DNA of 64,000 nt, taken from assembly GCF_001553935.1 (NCBI RefSeq), contig NZ_CP014232.1, positions 1,240,001 through 1,304,000 of the forward strand. The letters run 5' to 3'. The notes below the pieces were generated by a model that saw only the letters and a list, made by a program, of their open reading frames with translations, was not told where the DNA came from and made no database searches. This DNA is from Actinomyces oris. GTDB taxonomy: Bacteria; Actinomycetota; Actinomycetes; Actinomycetales; Actinomycetaceae. Made by a program: the position numbers and the translations under genes. Positions 62,946 to 64,000 of the stretch are shown piece after piece; the first letter of the stretch is position 1; each line of letters starts with the position of its first letter.

Positions 62946-64000
62946 ATGAGCATCCAGTCCAACCCCCGCTCGGGCCGGCCCGGCCACCCCACCCCGGCCC
63001 TCAGCCGCCGCGCCCTGCTCGCCGGAACCGCCGCCGGCGCCGTCGGCCTGAGCCTGGCCGCCTGCGGCAAGGGCAAGAAGGCCGGCTCCCAGGCCGACTC
63101 CAAGACCGTCACCGTCGTCACCCACGACTCCTTCCACGTCTCGGAGGACCTCCAGAAGGCCTTCACCTCCGAGACCGGCTACACCCTCAAGATCGCCACC
63201 TCCGGGGACGCCGGCGCCCTGGTCAACAAGCTCGTCCTGACCAAGGACGCCCCCCTGGGCGACGCCGTCTTCGGCATCGACAACACCTACGCCACCCGCG
63301 CCCTCGACCAGGGCGTTATCGACACCTCCGCCACCGTCACCCTGCCCAAGGGCGCCGAGAGCTATGTCGTCGCCGACACCCCGGCCCTGGCGCCCATCGA
63401 CGTCGGCGACGTCTGCCTCAACATCGACACCGGCTACTTCACCGGCAAGGGCCTGACGCCCCCGGCCACCTTCGAGGACCTCACCAAGCCCGAGTACAAG
63501 GGCCTGTTCGTGGCCATCAACCCCACGAACTCCTCACCCGGCATGGCCTGGCTGCTGGCCACCATCGGCCACTTCGGCGCCGGCTCCTTCGCCGACTACT
63601 GGAAGCAGCTCATGGCCAACGGCGCCCGGATCGCCGAGGACTGGAGCGCCGCCTATGAGACCGACTTCTCCGGCAGCGGCAAGGGCACCTACCCCATCGT
63701 CGTGTCCTACGCCTCCTCGCCCTCCTTCACGGTCTCCAAGGACAAGAGCTCCAGCTCCACCTCCGCCCTGCTGGACACCGCCTTCCGCCAGGTCGAGTAC
63801 GCCGGCGTCCTCAAGGGCGCCGCCAACCCCGAGGGCGGCAAGGCCTTCGTGGAGTGGATGCTCTCCAAGGCCGTCCAGGAGGACATTCCCGGCCAGATGT
63901 ACATGTACCCGGTCCTGCCCGACGCCGCCTTGCCCGAGGCCCTCACCAAGTTCGGCCAACTGTCGAAGTCGCCGGTGAAGGTCGAGCCCAAGGAGATCAC
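62946..64000 (+). CDS. thiB: Thiamine ABC transporter substrate-binding lipoprotein (runs off right edge)
   Basis: The first 351 residues of a periplasmic-type binding protein (family usually about 330-380). Twin-Arg SRRALLAGTAAGAVGLSLAAC gives a Tat-type lipoprotein signal with lipobox Cys40. The mature part begins TVTVVTHDSFHVSEDL, characteristic of ThiB/TbpA, with IDVGDVCLNID and KGLFVAINPTNSSPG later. It delivers thiamine or its phosphates to a ThiP/ThiQ pump expected beyond the window. AGGAGG with 5-nt spacing. The TPP riboswitch upstream settles the substrate class. Confidence 0.93.
   Translation, partial: MSIQSNPRSGRPGHPTPALSRRALLAGTAAGAVGLSLAACGKGKKAGSQADSKTVTVVTHDSFHVSEDLQKAFTSETGYTLKIATSGDAGALVNKLVLTKDAPLGDAVFGIDNTYATRALDQGVIDTSATVTLPKGAESYVVADTPALAPIDVGDVCLNIDTGYFTGKGLTPPATFEDLTKPEYKGLFVAINPTNSSPGMAWLLATIGHFGAGSFADYWKQLMANGARIAEDWSAAYETDFSGSGKGTYPIVVSYASSPSFTVSKDKSSSSTSALLDTAFRQVEYAGVLKGAANPEGGKAFVEWMLSKAVQEDIPGQMYMYPVLPDAALPEALTKFGQLSKSPVKVEPKEI

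Overview
The window looks like chromosomal DNA of a high-GC actinobacterium, most likely an oral Actinomyces or close relative. This is inferred from the PstP-FhaB-FhaA-FtsW/RodA block, very high GC, dense ATGA/GTGA gene overlaps and many genes whose start codon sits 6-7 nt after a TAnnnT box (leaderless promoters). No rRNA, plasmid, phage or CRISPR signal was seen.

Left third (1-26.0 kb), housekeeping and transport: cell-division/signalling block with a PP2C phosphatase and two FHA proteins (1-2.8 kb); tRNA-Leu(CAG); VanZ-like protein; CstA with its small partner; an AspT-type exchanger; a thiamine-binding protein; then MtnN nucleosidase, LuxS and an AI-2E transporter within 6 kb, a complete AI-2 theme. 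A ROK glucokinase, a DsbA-like thiol protein, paired FluC/CrcB fluoride channels downstream of a DUF2079 membrane protein, an amino-acid permease, an inositol monophosphatase, an MFS exporter and a secreted S33 peptidase follow.

Middle (about 26.1-39.6 kb), an apparent acquired island: a two-component system, a methyltransferase and an ABC exporter, followed by a lasso-peptide (RiPP) cluster. In order it has the asparagine-synthetase-like cyclase, a PqqD-like recognition protein (B1), two short precursor genes absent from ordinary gene calling, an ABC ATPase/permease pair, a LanFEG-like ATPase with two permeases, and a transglutaminase-like leader peptidase (B2). The two precursors share leader spacing but have unrelated cores. 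This is the most interesting system in the window.

Right part (39.6-64 kb): a large protein joining a kinase-like domain to an LPG-synthase/flippase membrane region; a small membrane protein with its winged-helix regulator and two operator-like repeats; a second LanFEG-like ABC set, divergent from its own NarL-type two-component system; pullulanase; RarA; a membrane Fe-S oxidoreductase; small unknowns; a TetR regulator with two operators; a YdcF-like protein; an intact IS481-family element with a 13-bp target duplication; and a TPP riboswitch driving a thiamine-binding lipoprotein that runs off the end.

Intergenic space is rich in repeats: three copies of a 62-68 bp palindrome, four copies of a TGTCCCC-type element flanking genes in pairs, three copies of a TACCCTACGA element (one split by the IS), two MITE-like elements with 21-bp terminal inverted repeats, and one 57-bp direct repeat.
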